64,000 bases of DNA from Streptomyces roseolilacinus. Lineage in GTDB: Bacteria > Actinomycetota > Actinomycetes > Streptomycetales > Streptomycetaceae. Location of the stretch: NCBI RefSeq assembly GCF_014649335.1, contig NZ_BMSV01000007.1, positions 168,677 to 232,676 of the forward strand, in the 5' to 3' direction. The stretch's first letter is position 1. Each line of letters begins with the position of its first letter. Positions 1 to 8,439 of this stretch are shown here, piece by piece. Position numbers and translations under genes: made by a program. Under the pieces are notes generated by a model. It worked only from the letters and a program-made list of their open reading frames with translations. It was not told the DNA's origin and did no database searches.

Positions 1-1
1 C

Positions 2-640
2 TACATGCACCGCCGCGACCCGGCCGTGCCGCTCGCCGAATCCGTCGGAGCCATGGCCGACCTCGTACGCGAGGGCAAGGTCAAGCACCTGGGCCTCAGC
101 GAGGTCACCGGGCAGGAACTGCGCGAGGCCCACGCCGTCCACCCCATCGCCGCCCTGCAGTCCGAGTGGTCGCTGTTCTCCCGCGACGTGGAGCAGAGCG
201 CCGTCCCCGCGGCCGTCGAACTGGGCGTCGCGCTCGTGCCGTACTCCCCGCTCGGCCGAGGCTTCCTCACCGGCGCGTTCGCCGACGCCTCCAAGGACCT
301 CGCGGAGGGCGACTTCCGCCGTTCCCAGCCACGGTTCTCCGGGGACAACGCCCGCCGCAACGCCGCGCTCCTCGAACCCGTCCGCTCCATCGCCGCCGCC
401 CACGACGCCACCCTCGCCCAGATCGCCCTGGCCTGGGTGCAGCAGCGTGCGGCCGTGCACGGTCTGGCCGTCGTCCCCATCCCCGGCACCCGCAAGCGCA
501 GCCGGCTCCTGGAGAACACCGCCGCCGTCCGCATCGTCCTCACCGACTCCGAACTCGACCTTCTCGAACCCATCGCCGCCCAGGTGGCCGGCAGCCGCTA
601 CTCCGACATGTCCCTCACCTCCGCCGCCCGCGAGAACTGA
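2..640 (+). CDS. aldo/keto reductase, C-terminal part (5' end outside window)
   Basis: The reading frame is open from the first bases, and its first in-window residues (Tyr-Met-His-Arg-Arg-Asp) match the middle of an aldo/keto reductase barrel, so the start lies upstream of the window. Family landmarks are the segment HLGLSEVT, the strand ALVPYSPLGRGFLTG, and the C-terminal NADPH-phosphate-binding stretch PIPGTRKRSRLLEN. The visible 212 codons cover roughly the C-terminal two thirds of a typical 320-330 residue enzyme. It is probably a cytosolic NADPH-dependent carbonyl reductase; the substrate cannot be told. It converges on the acyltransferase gene at 668. Confidence 0.93.
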   Translation, partial: YMHRRDPAVPLAESVGAMADLVREGKVKHLGLSEVTGQELREAHAVHPIAALQSEWSLFSRDVEQSAVPAAVELGVALVPYSPLGRGFLTGAFADASKDLAEGDFRRSQPRFSGDNARRNAALLEPVRSIAAAHDATLAQIALAWVQQRAAVHGLAVVPIPGTRKRSRLLENTAAVRIVLTDSELDLLEPIAAQVAGSRYSDMSLTSAAREN

Positions 641-667
641 CCCGTCCGCACCCACCGCCCGGACCCC

Positions 668-1861
668 TCAGGCCAGGCCCAGGGCGAAGGCCGCGAAACC
701 GGCCGCCAGGACGCCCGCCACCGCGCGACGTGTCCTGGTGGCCTTCGTCCACGGTGACTCGAAGCCCCGTGCGTACCGGGCTATGAGCACCAGCAGCACC
801 GCGAACACCGGCAGCCACACCACCCGCGCCGCTATCCAGCCGAGCGTGTCCGGCGCCGTGGTCAGACCGGGAACCGCCCCGACCGTCAGGGACGCGGGCA
901 CGGCCGCCGCGAGCATCGCCGTCTGGTGCCAGCACAGGATGGTCATCGCCGACAGGTTGACCACCACGACCGGCGCCCACAGGGCGGGCCGCCGCAGCAG
1001 GGCCCCGAGCCTGTCCCGCAGCAGTATCGCGGCACCGCTCTGGGCGGCCGCCAGCGCGAGGACGAGCAGCGACGGCGGGTGCGAGTTGGTACGCGCCTCA
1101 CCGGGCACACCGACCATCGACGCCGGGTAGTGGAACACGGCGAGCAACGTCGCGAAGAGGACCGCGCCGCCCACGAGCAGCACCCACGCCTGGCGCCGGC
1201 CGATCCGGCGTTCACCCCACGACACCCCGAGCTGGTAGGCGAACAACCAGCCCGGCAGCACGTTGAGCAGGCTCAGCCACGACGGCACGGCCTCGGCGTA
1301 CGGGCCGTACCGCAGCAGGTCGACGACGGCGACGGAACCGAGCAGCGGCGCCGCAGCCCATGCGCCCATGACCCGCGAGGCCCGCACACACCAGGGGGTG
1401 AGCACGGTGATCACCGTGTACACGCCCACGAACCACAGCGGCTGTATCACCAGCGTCGCCCCGGTCCGCAGGGTGTCGCCGGGGACGCCCACCACGGAGC
1501 CGGCCGCTATCAGCGCGGCCCACACGGCGGTCACCCCCAGGACGGGCCTGCCGAGCCGGGCGACCCTGCCGCGCAGCCACTCCCCGGTGCCGCCCGGCCG
1601 GCGCCGGTAGGAGAGCACGGACGCGTAACCCCCGACGAGGAAGAAGACGCCGAGCATCTGCAGCACCCAGCTGGCGGGCGCGAGGAACCCGAACGTCGAC
1701 AGCGGACTCGCGTTGTGGATCGCCCCCTCACCGTCCAGGGTGAACCCGCCGAGCAGCCAGTGCCCGATCGGCACGGCCAGCAGGGCCAGCGCCCGCAGAC
1801 CGTCGACGGCCCGGTCGCGGTGGGCCGGCGTGCGCTGTTCGATACGGTCGACGAGCCTCAC
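668..1861 (-). CDS. acyltransferase family 3 membrane protein
   Basis: A 397-residue integral membrane protein with about ten hydrophobic segments. Its N-terminus (DGLRALALLAVPIGHWLLGG) is the signature start of acyltransferase family 3 (OafA/YrhL type), which transfers acyl groups to extracytoplasmic sugars or other acceptors. The chosen GTG at 1861 overlaps the TGA of the upstream DUF1023 hydrolase (GTGA overlap), so the two genes are translationally coupled. The open frame extends further upstream, but only into antisense of the hydrolase. The substrate is unknown. The coupling suggests a shared envelope-related role with the secreted hydrolase. Confidence 0.85.
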   Translation of the reverse strand: MRLVDRIEQRTPAHRDRAVDGLRALALLAVPIGHWLLGGFTLDGEGAIHNASPLSTFGFLAPASWVLQMLGVFFLVGGYASVLSYRRRPGGTGEWLRGRVARLGRPVLGVTAVWAALIAAGSVVGVPGDTLRTGATLVIQPLWFVGVYTVITVLTPWCVRASRVMGAWAAAPLLGSVAVVDLLRYGPYAEAVPSWLSLLNVLPGWLFAYQLGVSWGERRIGRRQAWVLLVGGAVLFATLLAVFHYPASMVGVPGEARTNSHPPSLLVLALAAAQSGAAILLRDRLGALLRRPALWAPVVVVNLSAMTILCWHQTAMLAAAVPASLTVGAVPGLTTAPDTLGWIAARVVWLPVFAVLLVLIARYARGFESPWTKATRTRRAVAGVLAAGFAAFALGLA

Positions 1862-2889
1862 GCGGCTTCCCCCCGGGCGATCGCGGCGAACGTGCGGAGC
1901 GAGGCGGTGCCGGGCGCGAAGTAGCCGCTGTGGCCCCGCGCGTCCTCGGCGGGCACCCGCCGGGCGCCGAACTCCTCGGACACCGGGTCCGCCCCGTGAC
2001 CCAGGCCCAGGAACGTCACGTGGGGCACCTTGGATATCCAGTCCGTCGGGTCCTTGGCGGCCCACACCCGCGCGGCCGTGCCCAGCTCCGCGACGTTCGC
2101 CGCGCGCATGCCGGGAGAGCCGAAGGCCACCAGGTCCTTGGCCTTCACCTCGGCCGCGGCGAGCCCGCACACCACGGAGCCGTAGCTGTGACAGAACAGC
2201 GAGGGGGCGGCGGCGCCCGTCGCGGCGAGCCCGCCGGTGAGGCGGACCAGCCGCTCCGCCCCCACCTCGGCGAGGCCGCCGGTCGCGGCGTCGAGGCCGA
2301 CCCCGACCGGCGTCGTGTAGCCGGCCCAGGCGATCACCGCCGTACGTCCGCCCGTCGCCGCCCGCAGCTGCCGGGCCATCCCGGCCGGTGTGCCGTACGG
2401 GTCGCGGGGGCGGTCGTACGACCCGGCGTCGATGTCGGATCCCGGCACCACGACCGCGACGTGGCGACTGCGCTCCAGGTCCCCGAAGACCTCCGCGACC
2501 AGGCCGCGGCCGCGCGGGTCGAAGGCGAGGAGGCGGCGGCCGGCGAGGTGCGCGTACCGCGCGTCACGGCTCGCGGAGAGGGCGTTGGCCTCGTACCGCA
2601 GGGCCACCGGGGCCCCGTCGAGGTTCCCCACCACACCCGGGTGCCGCCGGACCAGCCGGTGCCGCTGCCGTCCGTCGAGGCTCCGGAAGAACGCGGCCAC
2701 CTCGGCCGGCGCGGCCCGCGCGGGGTCCGGCAGCGGCCGCCCCAGCGAGGTGTCGGCCAGCCAGGCCGAACTCCCCGGCGGCGGACCGGCCATGGCCTGC
2801 TGGGCGGTTCCCGACGCCCATCCGGCGGTCCCGGTGACAACGGTCGTCGCCAGAGCGGCGGCCACCAGAGTCCTTTTGTAACGGCGCAT
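1858..2889 (-). CDS. secreted alpha/beta hydrolase, DUF1023 family
   Basis: 343 residues, with an N-terminal signal segment after MRRYKR (hydrophobic run to about residue 35, Ala-rich cleavage region). The body is a DUF1023 alpha/beta hydrolase: strand VAVVVPGSD, the AWAGY segment, and the nucleophile elbow FCHSYGSVVCG carrying the catalytic Ser, followed by GSPGMRA and a C-terminal GLGHGADPV segment. The predicted product is an exported serine hydrolase, probably a lipase or esterase, with no known substrate. It is first in an operon with the acyltransferase (4-bp overlap). A second paralogue lies at 6257-7480. The upstream region has an ACCCCGGTAT motif (minus strand, 2986-2995) shared with the promoter of the two-component system. 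Confidence 0.88.
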   Translation of the reverse strand: MRRYKRTLVAAALATTVVTGTAGWASGTAQQAMAGPPPGSSAWLADTSLGRPLPDPARAAPAEVAAFFRSLDGRQRHRLVRRHPGVVGNLDGAPVALRYEANALSASRDARYAHLAGRRLLAFDPRGRGLVAEVFGDLERSRHVAVVVPGSDIDAGSYDRPRDPYGTPAGMARQLRAATGGRTAVIAWAGYTTPVGVGLDAATGGLAEVGAERLVRLTGGLAATGAAAPSLFCHSYGSVVCGLAAAEVKAKDLVAFGSPGMRAANVAELGTAARVWAAKDPTDWISKVPHVTFLGLGHGADPVSEEFGARRVPAEDARGHSGYFAPGTASLRTFAAIARGEAA

Positions 2890-2984
2890 GACGTCCCCCT
2901 CTTCTGCCTCGTGCGGTGTGACGAGGAGGAAGGTAGGAAGACGGCACCCGGGCGATCGTCACCCTGCGGAGCCAACCGCCAGGT

Positions 2985-2997
2985 GATACCGGGGTAG
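2985..2997. promoter_or_regulatory. possible response-regulator box upstream of DUF1023 hydrolase
   Basis: On the minus strand this reads CTACCCCGGTATC, about 100 bp upstream of the hydrolase start. The core ACCCCGGTAT also occurs in the palindrome at 5203-5222 upstream of the histidine kinase. Only two sites are visible, so assigning it to the neighbouring NarL-type regulator is inference. Confidence 0.35.
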
Positions 2998-3049
2998 GGG
3001 GTGTCCTACGCCGAGGCCGCAGACCGGTGCGGTGGAGGGCGCCGGCGGG

Positions 3050-3730
3050 TCAGACCGTCTCGCCGGGCGTGACGAGTCCGGACTCGTAGGCGAACACCAC
3101 CGCCTGCGCCCGGTCGCGCAGGCCGAGCTTGGCCAGGACACGCCCGATGTGCGTCTTCACCGTCTGCTCGGCGAGGACGAGGTGCGCGGCGATCTCCTGG
3201 TTGGACAACCCCCGCGCAACCAGCTCCAGGACCTCCGTCTCGCGAGGCGTCAGCCCGTTCAACCGCACCGAGCGCTCCTTGCGCGGCGCGGGCCGCTGAG
3301 CGGCGAAGTCCTCGATCAGCCGCCGCGTCACCGACGGGGCGAGCAGCGCCTCGCCCCCGGCCACCACGCGTACGGCGGCGATCAGGTCGGCGGGCGGGGC
3401 GTCCTTGAGGAGGAAGCCGGACGCCCCGGCGCGCAGCGCTTCGTACACGTAGTCGTCCACGTCGAACGTCGTCAGCATCAGGACCTTCGGCCGGTGGACC
3501 ACCCCGGGCGGCGGGTTCAGCAGTTCGCGTGCCGCCGCGAGTCCGTCCATCTCCGGCATGCGCACGTCCATCAGCACCACGTCCGGGTGCGTGGACCTGC
3601 CCACCTCGACACCGGCCCGCCCGTCCGGGGCCTCACCCACGACGTCGATGTCGGGCTGCGCCGACAACAGGGCGGCGAACCCCGCCCGCACCATGGCCTG
3701 GTCGTCGACGATGATCACGCGGATGGTCAC
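3050..3730 (-). CDS. two-component response regulator, NarL/LuxR family
   Basis: 226 residues. The N-terminal receiver domain has the acidic pair at residues 9-10 (VIIVDDQ), the phosphoacceptor Asp55 in VVLMDVRMPEMDG, and a conserved Lys near residue 109 (GFLLKDAPP). The C-terminal LuxR-type helix-turn-helix begins at LTPRETEVLELVARGLSNQE (about residue 165) and ends with a recognition helix containing TVKTHIGRVLAKL. It acts in the cytosol as a phosphorylation-controlled DNA-binding protein. It lies 19 bp downstream of its cognate histidine kinase gene, same strand. The target genes are unknown; the adjacent hydrolase/acyltransferase operon is the obvious candidate. Confidence 0.95.
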   Translation of the reverse strand: MTIRVIIVDDQAMVRAGFAALLSAQPDIDVVGEAPDGRAGVEVGRSTHPDVVLMDVRMPEMDGLAAARELLNPPPGVVHRPKVLMLTTFDVDDYVYEALRAGASGFLLKDAPPADLIAAVRVVAGGEALLAPSVTRRLIEDFAAQRPAPRKERSVRLNGLTPRETEVLELVARGLSNQEIAAHLVLAEQTVKTHIGRVLAKLGLRDRAQAVVFAYESGLVTPGETV

Positions 3731-3749
3731 GAGGGTCCCTTCTGACGGG

Positions 3750-5141
3750 TCAGGGAAGCGGTGCGGTCAGCGGCAGCCGTGCCGCCACGCGGAAGCCGCC
3801 GTCCGGCAACGGCCCGGTGTCGAGCCTCCCGCCGGTCAACCGTACGCGCTCCCGCATCCCGACCAGGCCGTGTCCCGTCCCCGACGTCTCCAGCGGTGAA
3901 GTCGGCTCCGTCGGCGGGCCGTTGACCACGAGGACGATCAGCCACTCCAGATTGGGCGACCGTGACACGGACACCCGCGTCCGGGCGCCCGGGGCGTGCC
4001 GCACCACGTTGGCCAGCCCCTCCTGCACGATCCGGTAGGCCGACAGGTCCACCGCCTGGGGCAGAGGGCCCAGGTCCGCCGCCAGCGACAGTTCCACCGG
4101 CAACCCCGCCCGTATCGTCGCCTCGACGAGCTGCTGCACCCGGTCGACACCGGGCTGCGGAGCCCGCTCGCCCTCCGCGTTCTCGCTGCGCAGCACCGCC
4201 AGCAGCCGCCGCATCTCGGTCAGGGACTCCCGCGCGGACGCCGCTATGGACGAGAACTCCTCGCGCGCGGCGTCCGGAAGGCCCTCGATCCGGTAGGGCG
4301 CCGAGTCCGCCTGCACGGTGATCACCGACATGTGATGGGCGACCACATCGTGCAACTCGCGCGCGATGCGCGTGCGTTCCTCCAGCAGTGTCCGCCGGGA
4401 CCGCTCGGCCTCGCTGATGGTCTCCTGCTCCACGAGGCGCCGCTGGGCGTCACCGCGCTCCCGGAGCATGCCGGTTATCAGCAGGACGACACCGCTCAGC
4501 ACGAACAGCACCAGGTGGATGCTGCCGCTTCCGCGCGCCTCACCGGACAGCTCGAACGCGAACCCGGCGGCGCCGGTCACCAGCCACACGCTCACCAGGG
4601 CCCGCCGCTGCTCGCGCAGTCCCACGGCGAGCATCAACCCCAGGTAGCCGACCACGACCATCGGCGTCCACGGCCACGGCCGGCCCTCCGCGACGTCCGT
4701 GTTCATGGTCACCAGGGCGCCGAGCACGTCGGCGGCGAAGACGATCCACCACGCCTGCAGCGGCCGCGCCACGGCCATGAGCAGCGGCGCCGTCTGCGCC
4801 GTGGCCAGCAGGCCGGCGATGCCGCCGTTCACGCCGTAGTCGTTGACGAGCACCACGACCGTGACCGGCAGCAGGGACGCGACGAGCACCAGCGCCAGCA
4901 CGTACGGCGTGAGCCGCACCCACCGCGACGAGGCCTGCCCGAACAGCGGCGCCCCCGGCTCCGTGGGGGTCGACAGCGCCGCACCGACCGCGTGGGTCGC
5001 CTCCCGCGCGAAGCGCCGCACACGGTCGGCGGGCGGGCCGGCGGCGCCGGCCGCGGGCCCCGGCGGGAAGGGAGGCGGATCCACCGGCGGGAAGCCGGGT
5101 GGATCATTCGGCGGGAAGGGGGGCGGGGGAACGCTGCTCAT
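3750..5141 (-). CDS. sensor histidine kinase, HisKA_3 type
   Basis: 463 residues. A proline-rich cytosolic N-terminus (about residues 1-40, PPPFPP repeats) is followed by about six hydrophobic segments between residues 77 and 225. A short coiled coil then leads to the HisKA_3 dimerisation box, with the phospho-accepting His264 in RIARELHDVVAHHMSV. The HATPase domain shows the N-box (YRIVQEGLANVVRHA) and the G-box (GTGHGLVGMRERV). It lacks a large extracytoplasmic sensor domain, so it may sense within the membrane or at the envelope, like the LiaS/VraS class. The response regulator gene follows directly. Upstream are a palindrome (5203-5222) and a heptamer tandem repeat (5231-5307). Confidence 0.94.
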   Translation of the reverse strand: MSSVPPPPFPPNDPPGFPPVDPPPFPPGPAAGAAGPPADRVRRFAREATHAVGAALSTPTEPGAPLFGQASSRWVRLTPYVLALVLVASLLPVTVVVLVNDYGVNGGIAGLLATAQTAPLLMAVARPLQAWWIVFAADVLGALVTMNTDVAEGRPWPWTPMVVVGYLGLMLAVGLREQRRALVSVWLVTGAAGFAFELSGEARGSGSIHLVLFVLSGVVLLITGMLRERGDAQRRLVEQETISEAERSRRTLLEERTRIARELHDVVAHHMSVITVQADSAPYRIEGLPDAAREEFSSIAASARESLTEMRRLLAVLRSENAEGERAPQPGVDRVQQLVEATIRAGLPVELSLAADLGPLPQAVDLSAYRIVQEGLANVVRHAPGARTRVSVSRSPNLEWLIVLVVNGPPTEPTSPLETSGTGHGLVGMRERVRLTGGRLDTGPLPDGGFRVAARLPLTAPLP

Positions 5142-5202
5142 GGTCCCGTCAGCCTAGGCACGCGCCGCCTCACGGGCGTCATACCAGGGAGCCAGTTCCC
5201 CG

Positions 5203-5222
5203 TCTCATACCCCGGTATGAGA
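5203..5222. promoter_or_regulatory. perfect palindrome upstream of the histidine kinase gene
   Basis: Nine-base arms TCTCATACC and GGTATGAGA are separated by CC, 62 bp upstream of the kinase ATG. A further half-site, TCATACC, lies at about 5179. The arrangement looks like the operator of an autoregulated dimeric regulator, probably the adjacent NarL-type protein. Confidence 0.5.
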
Positions 5223-5230
5223 TCTCCCGC

Positions 5231-5307
5231 CGACCGCCGACCGCCGACCGCCGACCGCCGACCGCCGACCGCCGACCGCCGACCGCCGACCGCCGACCGC
5301 CGACCGC
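5231..5307. repeat. heptamer tandem repeat, 11 perfect copies
   Basis: The unit CGACCGC is repeated 11 times without interruption (77 bp), between the stop codon of the DUF4429 gene and the start region of the histidine kinase gene. It fills most of the intergenic space and lies 90 bp upstream of the kinase start, so length changes could alter promoter spacing. Confidence 0.95.
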
Positions 5308-5312
5308 CGTCG

Positions 5313-6179
5313 CTACAGCTCGGCGAGCAATTCGGCCTTCTTCGCCGTGAACTCCTCGTCCGTCACCAGGCCCGCCTGGTGCAGATCCCCCAGGTGCCTG
5401 ATCCGGTCCGCTATGTCCGCCGGGTCACGCCGGCCGGCCCCCACGGGAACCGGCACCGGCACCGGCACCGCCCGGTCCGTGCCTCGCACCGCCTGGAGCA
5501 CCGCGGCGGCGAACGGCAGCGACTCGTGGACCGGGCCGTAGCCGAGGCCGAACACGACCGCCGCCGGATCCTGGTCCGGTTGGGCCGGCCCCGCGTCGAC
5601 CCCGCGCCGCACCAGCCGCAGGTAGCCGTCGAGCACGTCGGGCGACCGCCATTCCACCCCGCTGAGGTCGCTCACCGCGAACGACTGGTCACCGGCCTTC
5701 CACTTGGCGGTCGACGCGCCCGTCCAGAACCATCGGAAGGAAATGTTCCGGCCATCGAAGGACGCCTTGCCGTCGTACGCCTTGAACTGCAGCGGCGGCT
5801 CGGGGGCGGCCACCAGGAACCGCTCCGCCGGCTCCCCGCGCTCCGGCCCGAGGCACGCCCGCAGCTCGTCCGCGTAGTACTCGGCGAGCGTCTCCCGGTC
5901 GGCGGGCAGCACCAGCCGGTACGGGTCGCAGCCCTCCTTCAACTGGCCGTCCGCCGCCGCCATCAACGGGTCGGCGCCCGCGCGCGGCACGGCGTGCAGC
6001 ACCACCGTGCCCCGCTTGCCCGGGGAGAGCGTCACCGATGCCAGCGCCTCATGCGGAACGCGTCTTTCGCGTAGCGTCTGGAACAGCTTCGGCGCGCGGA
6101 TCCCCCGTTCGAAGCGGATGAGCACGGCGTCGGTTTCGAACTCCCAGGTGGCATGAATTCCGGCCAGCACATCACCCAT
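5313..6179 (-). CDS. DUF4429 domain protein with C-terminal SHOCT motif
   Basis: 288 residues from ATG 6179 (MGDVLAGIHATWEF, the usual family start; an upstream ATG at 6188 adds only three residues). The protein has two tandem DUF4429 modules: an N-terminal one containing FETDAVLIRFERG and a second containing FDGRNISFRWFWTGAS. These are PH-like folds of unknown ligand. The C-terminus (DIADRIRHLGDLHQAGLVTD, ending KKAELLAEL) is a SHOCT helix pair, a short oligomerisation element. A VPVPVPVPV linker separates the two parts. It is probably cytosolic or membrane-peripheral, function unknown. Confidence 0.87.
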   Translation of the reverse strand: MGDVLAGIHATWEFETDAVLIRFERGIRAPKLFQTLRERRVPHEALASVTLSPGKRGTVVLHAVPRAGADPLMAAADGQLKEGCDPYRLVLPADRETLAEYYADELRACLGPERGEPAERFLVAAPEPPLQFKAYDGKASFDGRNISFRWFWTGASTAKWKAGDQSFAVSDLSGVEWRSPDVLDGYLRLVRRGVDAGPAQPDQDPAAVVFGLGYGPVHESLPFAAAVLQAVRGTDRAVPVPVPVPVGAGRRDPADIADRIRHLGDLHQAGLVTDEEFTAKKAELLAEL

Positions 6180-6256
6180 GCGCCTCATCGTATGCGGCGT
6201 GCGCCCGCGCGTCGCCCCCCGGAAGACGAGCGGAAATGGACTGCCCTGTCCGACTT

Positions 6257-7480
6257 CTACGCGGGTCGGACCGATCCGGCACCGTAAATTCCGCTACGGC
6301 AGGCGTCCGCGGCGTCGGCGCAGCGCACGCTGCCGTACGCCCCGACGCCTATCTCCGCGAAGTTCCGCAGGCTGTCCGTGTCCGGTACGAAGTACCCCGC
6401 GTGGCCCGCCGCGCCCTCTGCCGACAGCAGGCGCGCCCCGAACTCGGGCGCCACCGGGTCGGCGCCGTGCCCCAGGCCGCCGACGTCCAGGTACGGCACG
6501 TCGGCGATCCAGTCGTCGACGTCCCGCATGGCCCACACCCGGGCCCGCGTACCGAGCGCCGCCGCGCTCCTCGCCCGCATGCCGGGGCTGCCGGCCACGG
6601 CGATGTCGGTGACCCGCCCGGGCAGCCGGCGCGCGGCGAGCCCGCACACCACGGAGCCGTAGCTGTGGCAGAACAGCGAGACGCGTGACGCGCCGGGCAG
6701 TGCCGAGACCAGGGAGACCAGCCGCACGGACCCCTCGGCGGCGAGCCGCCCGGTCGCCGCGTCCATCCCGACGCCGGTCGGCGCGGTGTAGTCGGCCCAG
6801 GCGATGACCGCGGTCCGCACGCCCGGCGCCGCCTCGCGCTCGGCGCTGTACAGGGACTCCGCCATCCCGTACGGGGCCGTGTAACGGCGCGCGGTCTTCT
6901 GGAAGGTGAGCAGGTGGGTGTCGACGCCCGGGACGACCACCGAGACCCGCTCGGCATGGTCGAGGTCGCCGAAGACCTCCGCCACCCGACCCTGTCCCGA
7001 CGGGTCGAACGCGAGGATCTGCCGCCCGCCGGACATGAGCGAGGAGAACCGGTGCGCCCGCCGTACGGCCTCGCGGTGGCCCTCGGCGGAGAGCCGCCGG
7101 TCGGCGACACGGACGCGTTCGGCGGCGAGCGCCCGGCGGAGCGTGTGCCGGTTGGCGCGGTACCGCAGGGCCACCGGGGCCCCGGCGAGATTGCCCACGA
7201 CGAGGGGGTGCTCCTCGGCGAGCCGCACCCGCTGCGCCGGCCTGAGCGAGGCGAAGAACGCGGCCACGGTCGTCGACGGCGACCCGGGAACGGGAAGCGC
7301 GCGGCCGCCGATCCGGTCGGCGCGCCACGAGGCCGCCGCCGCTTCCCACGAGTCCAGGGACACGGCACGCGCGCGGTGCGGGCCGGTCCATCCCGTCGTG
7401 GCGAGGAGAACGAGGATCACCGCGAGGACCAGCAGGGTCCGCCAGACGGCGAGCGAAGAGGAGGCGATGGTGGGAGTCAC
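6257..7480 (-). CDS. secreted alpha/beta hydrolase, DUF1023 family (second copy)
   Basis: 407 residues from GTG 7480 (VTPTIASSS), supported by an AGGG purine stretch upstream; the longer frame to 7537 has no better start. An N-terminal hydrophobic anchor or signal (WRTLLVLAVILVLLATTG) precedes the DUF1023 domain, with the nucleophile elbow SLFCHSYGSVVCGLAAR and the C-terminal GLGHGADPVAPEFGARLL. It shares layout and several long motifs with the product of 1858-2889, so the two are paralogues flanking the two-component system and the DUF4429 gene. An insertion around residues 105-150 is not present in the other copy. Probably an exported lipase or esterase of unknown substrate. Confidence 0.87.
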   Translation of the reverse strand: MTPTIASSSLAVWRTLLVLAVILVLLATTGWTGPHRARAVSLDSWEAAAASWRADRIGGRALPVPGSPSTTVAAFFASLRPAQRVRLAEEHPLVVGNLAGAPVALRYRANRHTLRRALAAERVRVADRRLSAEGHREAVRRAHRFSSLMSGGRQILAFDPSGQGRVAEVFGDLDHAERVSVVVPGVDTHLLTFQKTARRYTAPYGMAESLYSAEREAAPGVRTAVIAWADYTAPTGVGMDAATGRLAAEGSVRLVSLVSALPGASRVSLFCHSYGSVVCGLAARRLPGRVTDIAVAGSPGMRARSAAALGTRARVWAMRDVDDWIADVPYLDVGGLGHGADPVAPEFGARLLSAEGAAGHAGYFVPDTDSLRNFAEIGVGAYGSVRCADAADACRSGIYGAGSVRPA

Positions 7481-7620
7481 TACGAGACACCCTAGGAGAG
7501 ACCGAACGACCTCCGGGGCAGGCGTGACGCAGATCACGGTTTGTCACGGGAGTTCGGGGAAAGAAACGCGCGCGCCATGGGGAGGGGCCACTCGGAGTGG
7601 GGGTGTCGAGGGGGTGGTGG

Positions 7621-8376
7621 TCACGCCCTGTTCGCGCCTCCGGCGGATCGGTGCGCCTCGGAGGGAGCGGTTTCCCGCCAATTCGTGGCGAGTGCCGGGG
7701 TGAGGTGGTCGAGGTAGCTCACGGTCAGGGACCGCAGGGCGTCCAGACTCGCGTCCTTCCCCTGGACCCACAGCTGGCCGGTGACCCGCATGACGCCGCC
7801 GAAGGACGCGACGGCGACGCGCGGCCGGGGGTCGGCCTCCACGTCGAGCCCCTCCCGGTCGGCGATCAGCCGGGCGATGTACTCCTCCATCTCGAAGGAG
7901 CGCCGCAGGTGAGCAGCGAGCAGCGTCGGCGACGATTCGATCACCTGGAGCATCCGCAGGTAGACGTCGACGGGGACGACCTCGGTGAGGGCCTCGCCGA
8001 TGGTGTCCCAGGTGCCGAGGACGGAGTTCCGCAGGGCGTCGAAGGGGCCCTCCTCGGCGGGGCGGGCCCGCAGGGCCTCGACGAAGTGGTGCTCCATCAT
8101 CTCCTGTACGGCGAAGGCGGCCTTCTCCTTGTTCGCGAAGTAGCGGAAGAAGGTGCGCTGCGAGACCTCGACGGCCTCGGCGATCTCGTCGACCGTCGTC
8201 TCCTCGTACCCCTTGGTCGTGAAGAACTCCAGTGCGGTGCGCAGCAGGGCGGCGCGGGTGCGCTGCTTCTTCTGCTCGCGCAGGCCCGCGGCGGAGCCCG
8301 TCGGGGCCGGCCGCCCACCCGTCACTTCATGCCCTCGTTTCCCGTTCTTCACCGGCTCCACCTCGGTGTGAGCCAC
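7621..8376 (-). CDS. TetR family transcriptional regulator
   Basis: 251 residues from GTG 8376. The helix-turn-helix lies at about residues 38-85 (RAALLRTALEFF, then YEETTVDEIAEAVEVSQRTF and FRYFANKE), followed by an all-helical ligand domain typical of TetR regulators (tryptophan-containing GTWDTIGEAL, and YLRMLQVIESSPTL). It is divergently transcribed from the MFS exporter at 8440, with only 63 bp between the starts. This is the classic arrangement of a drug-responsive repressor and its pump. The ligand cannot be predicted. Confidence 0.93.
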   Translation of the reverse strand: MAHTEVEPVKNGKRGHEVTGGRPAPTGSAAGLREQKKQRTRAALLRTALEFFTTKGYEETTVDEIAEAVEVSQRTFFRYFANKEKAAFAVQEMMEHHFVEALRARPAEEGPFDALRNSVLGTWDTIGEALTEVVPVDVYLRMLQVIESSPTLLAAHLRRSFEMEEYIARLIADREGLDVEADPRPRVAVASFGGVMRVTGQLWVQGKDASLDALRSLTVSYLDHLTPALATNWRETAPSEAHRSAGGANRA

Positions 8377-8439
8377 GTGACACTTACCGGCGCTTGAATT
8401 GCTTTGTCAATTGTCAGTCGCTGTCACTAGCCTCGCGGT
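8377..8439. promoter_or_regulatory. shared TetR/MFS promoter-operator region
   Basis: The 63-bp divergent intergenic region carries TGACAC at its left and TGTCAC at its right (inverted), plus closely spaced TGTCA half-sites at about 8406, 8413 and 8423. A TTGTCA box at 8404 and a TAGCCT box at 8428 with 18 bp between them would place transcription start at or next to the ATG at 8440. No ribosome binding site precedes that ATG, so the pump mRNA is probably leaderless. Confidence 0.55.
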
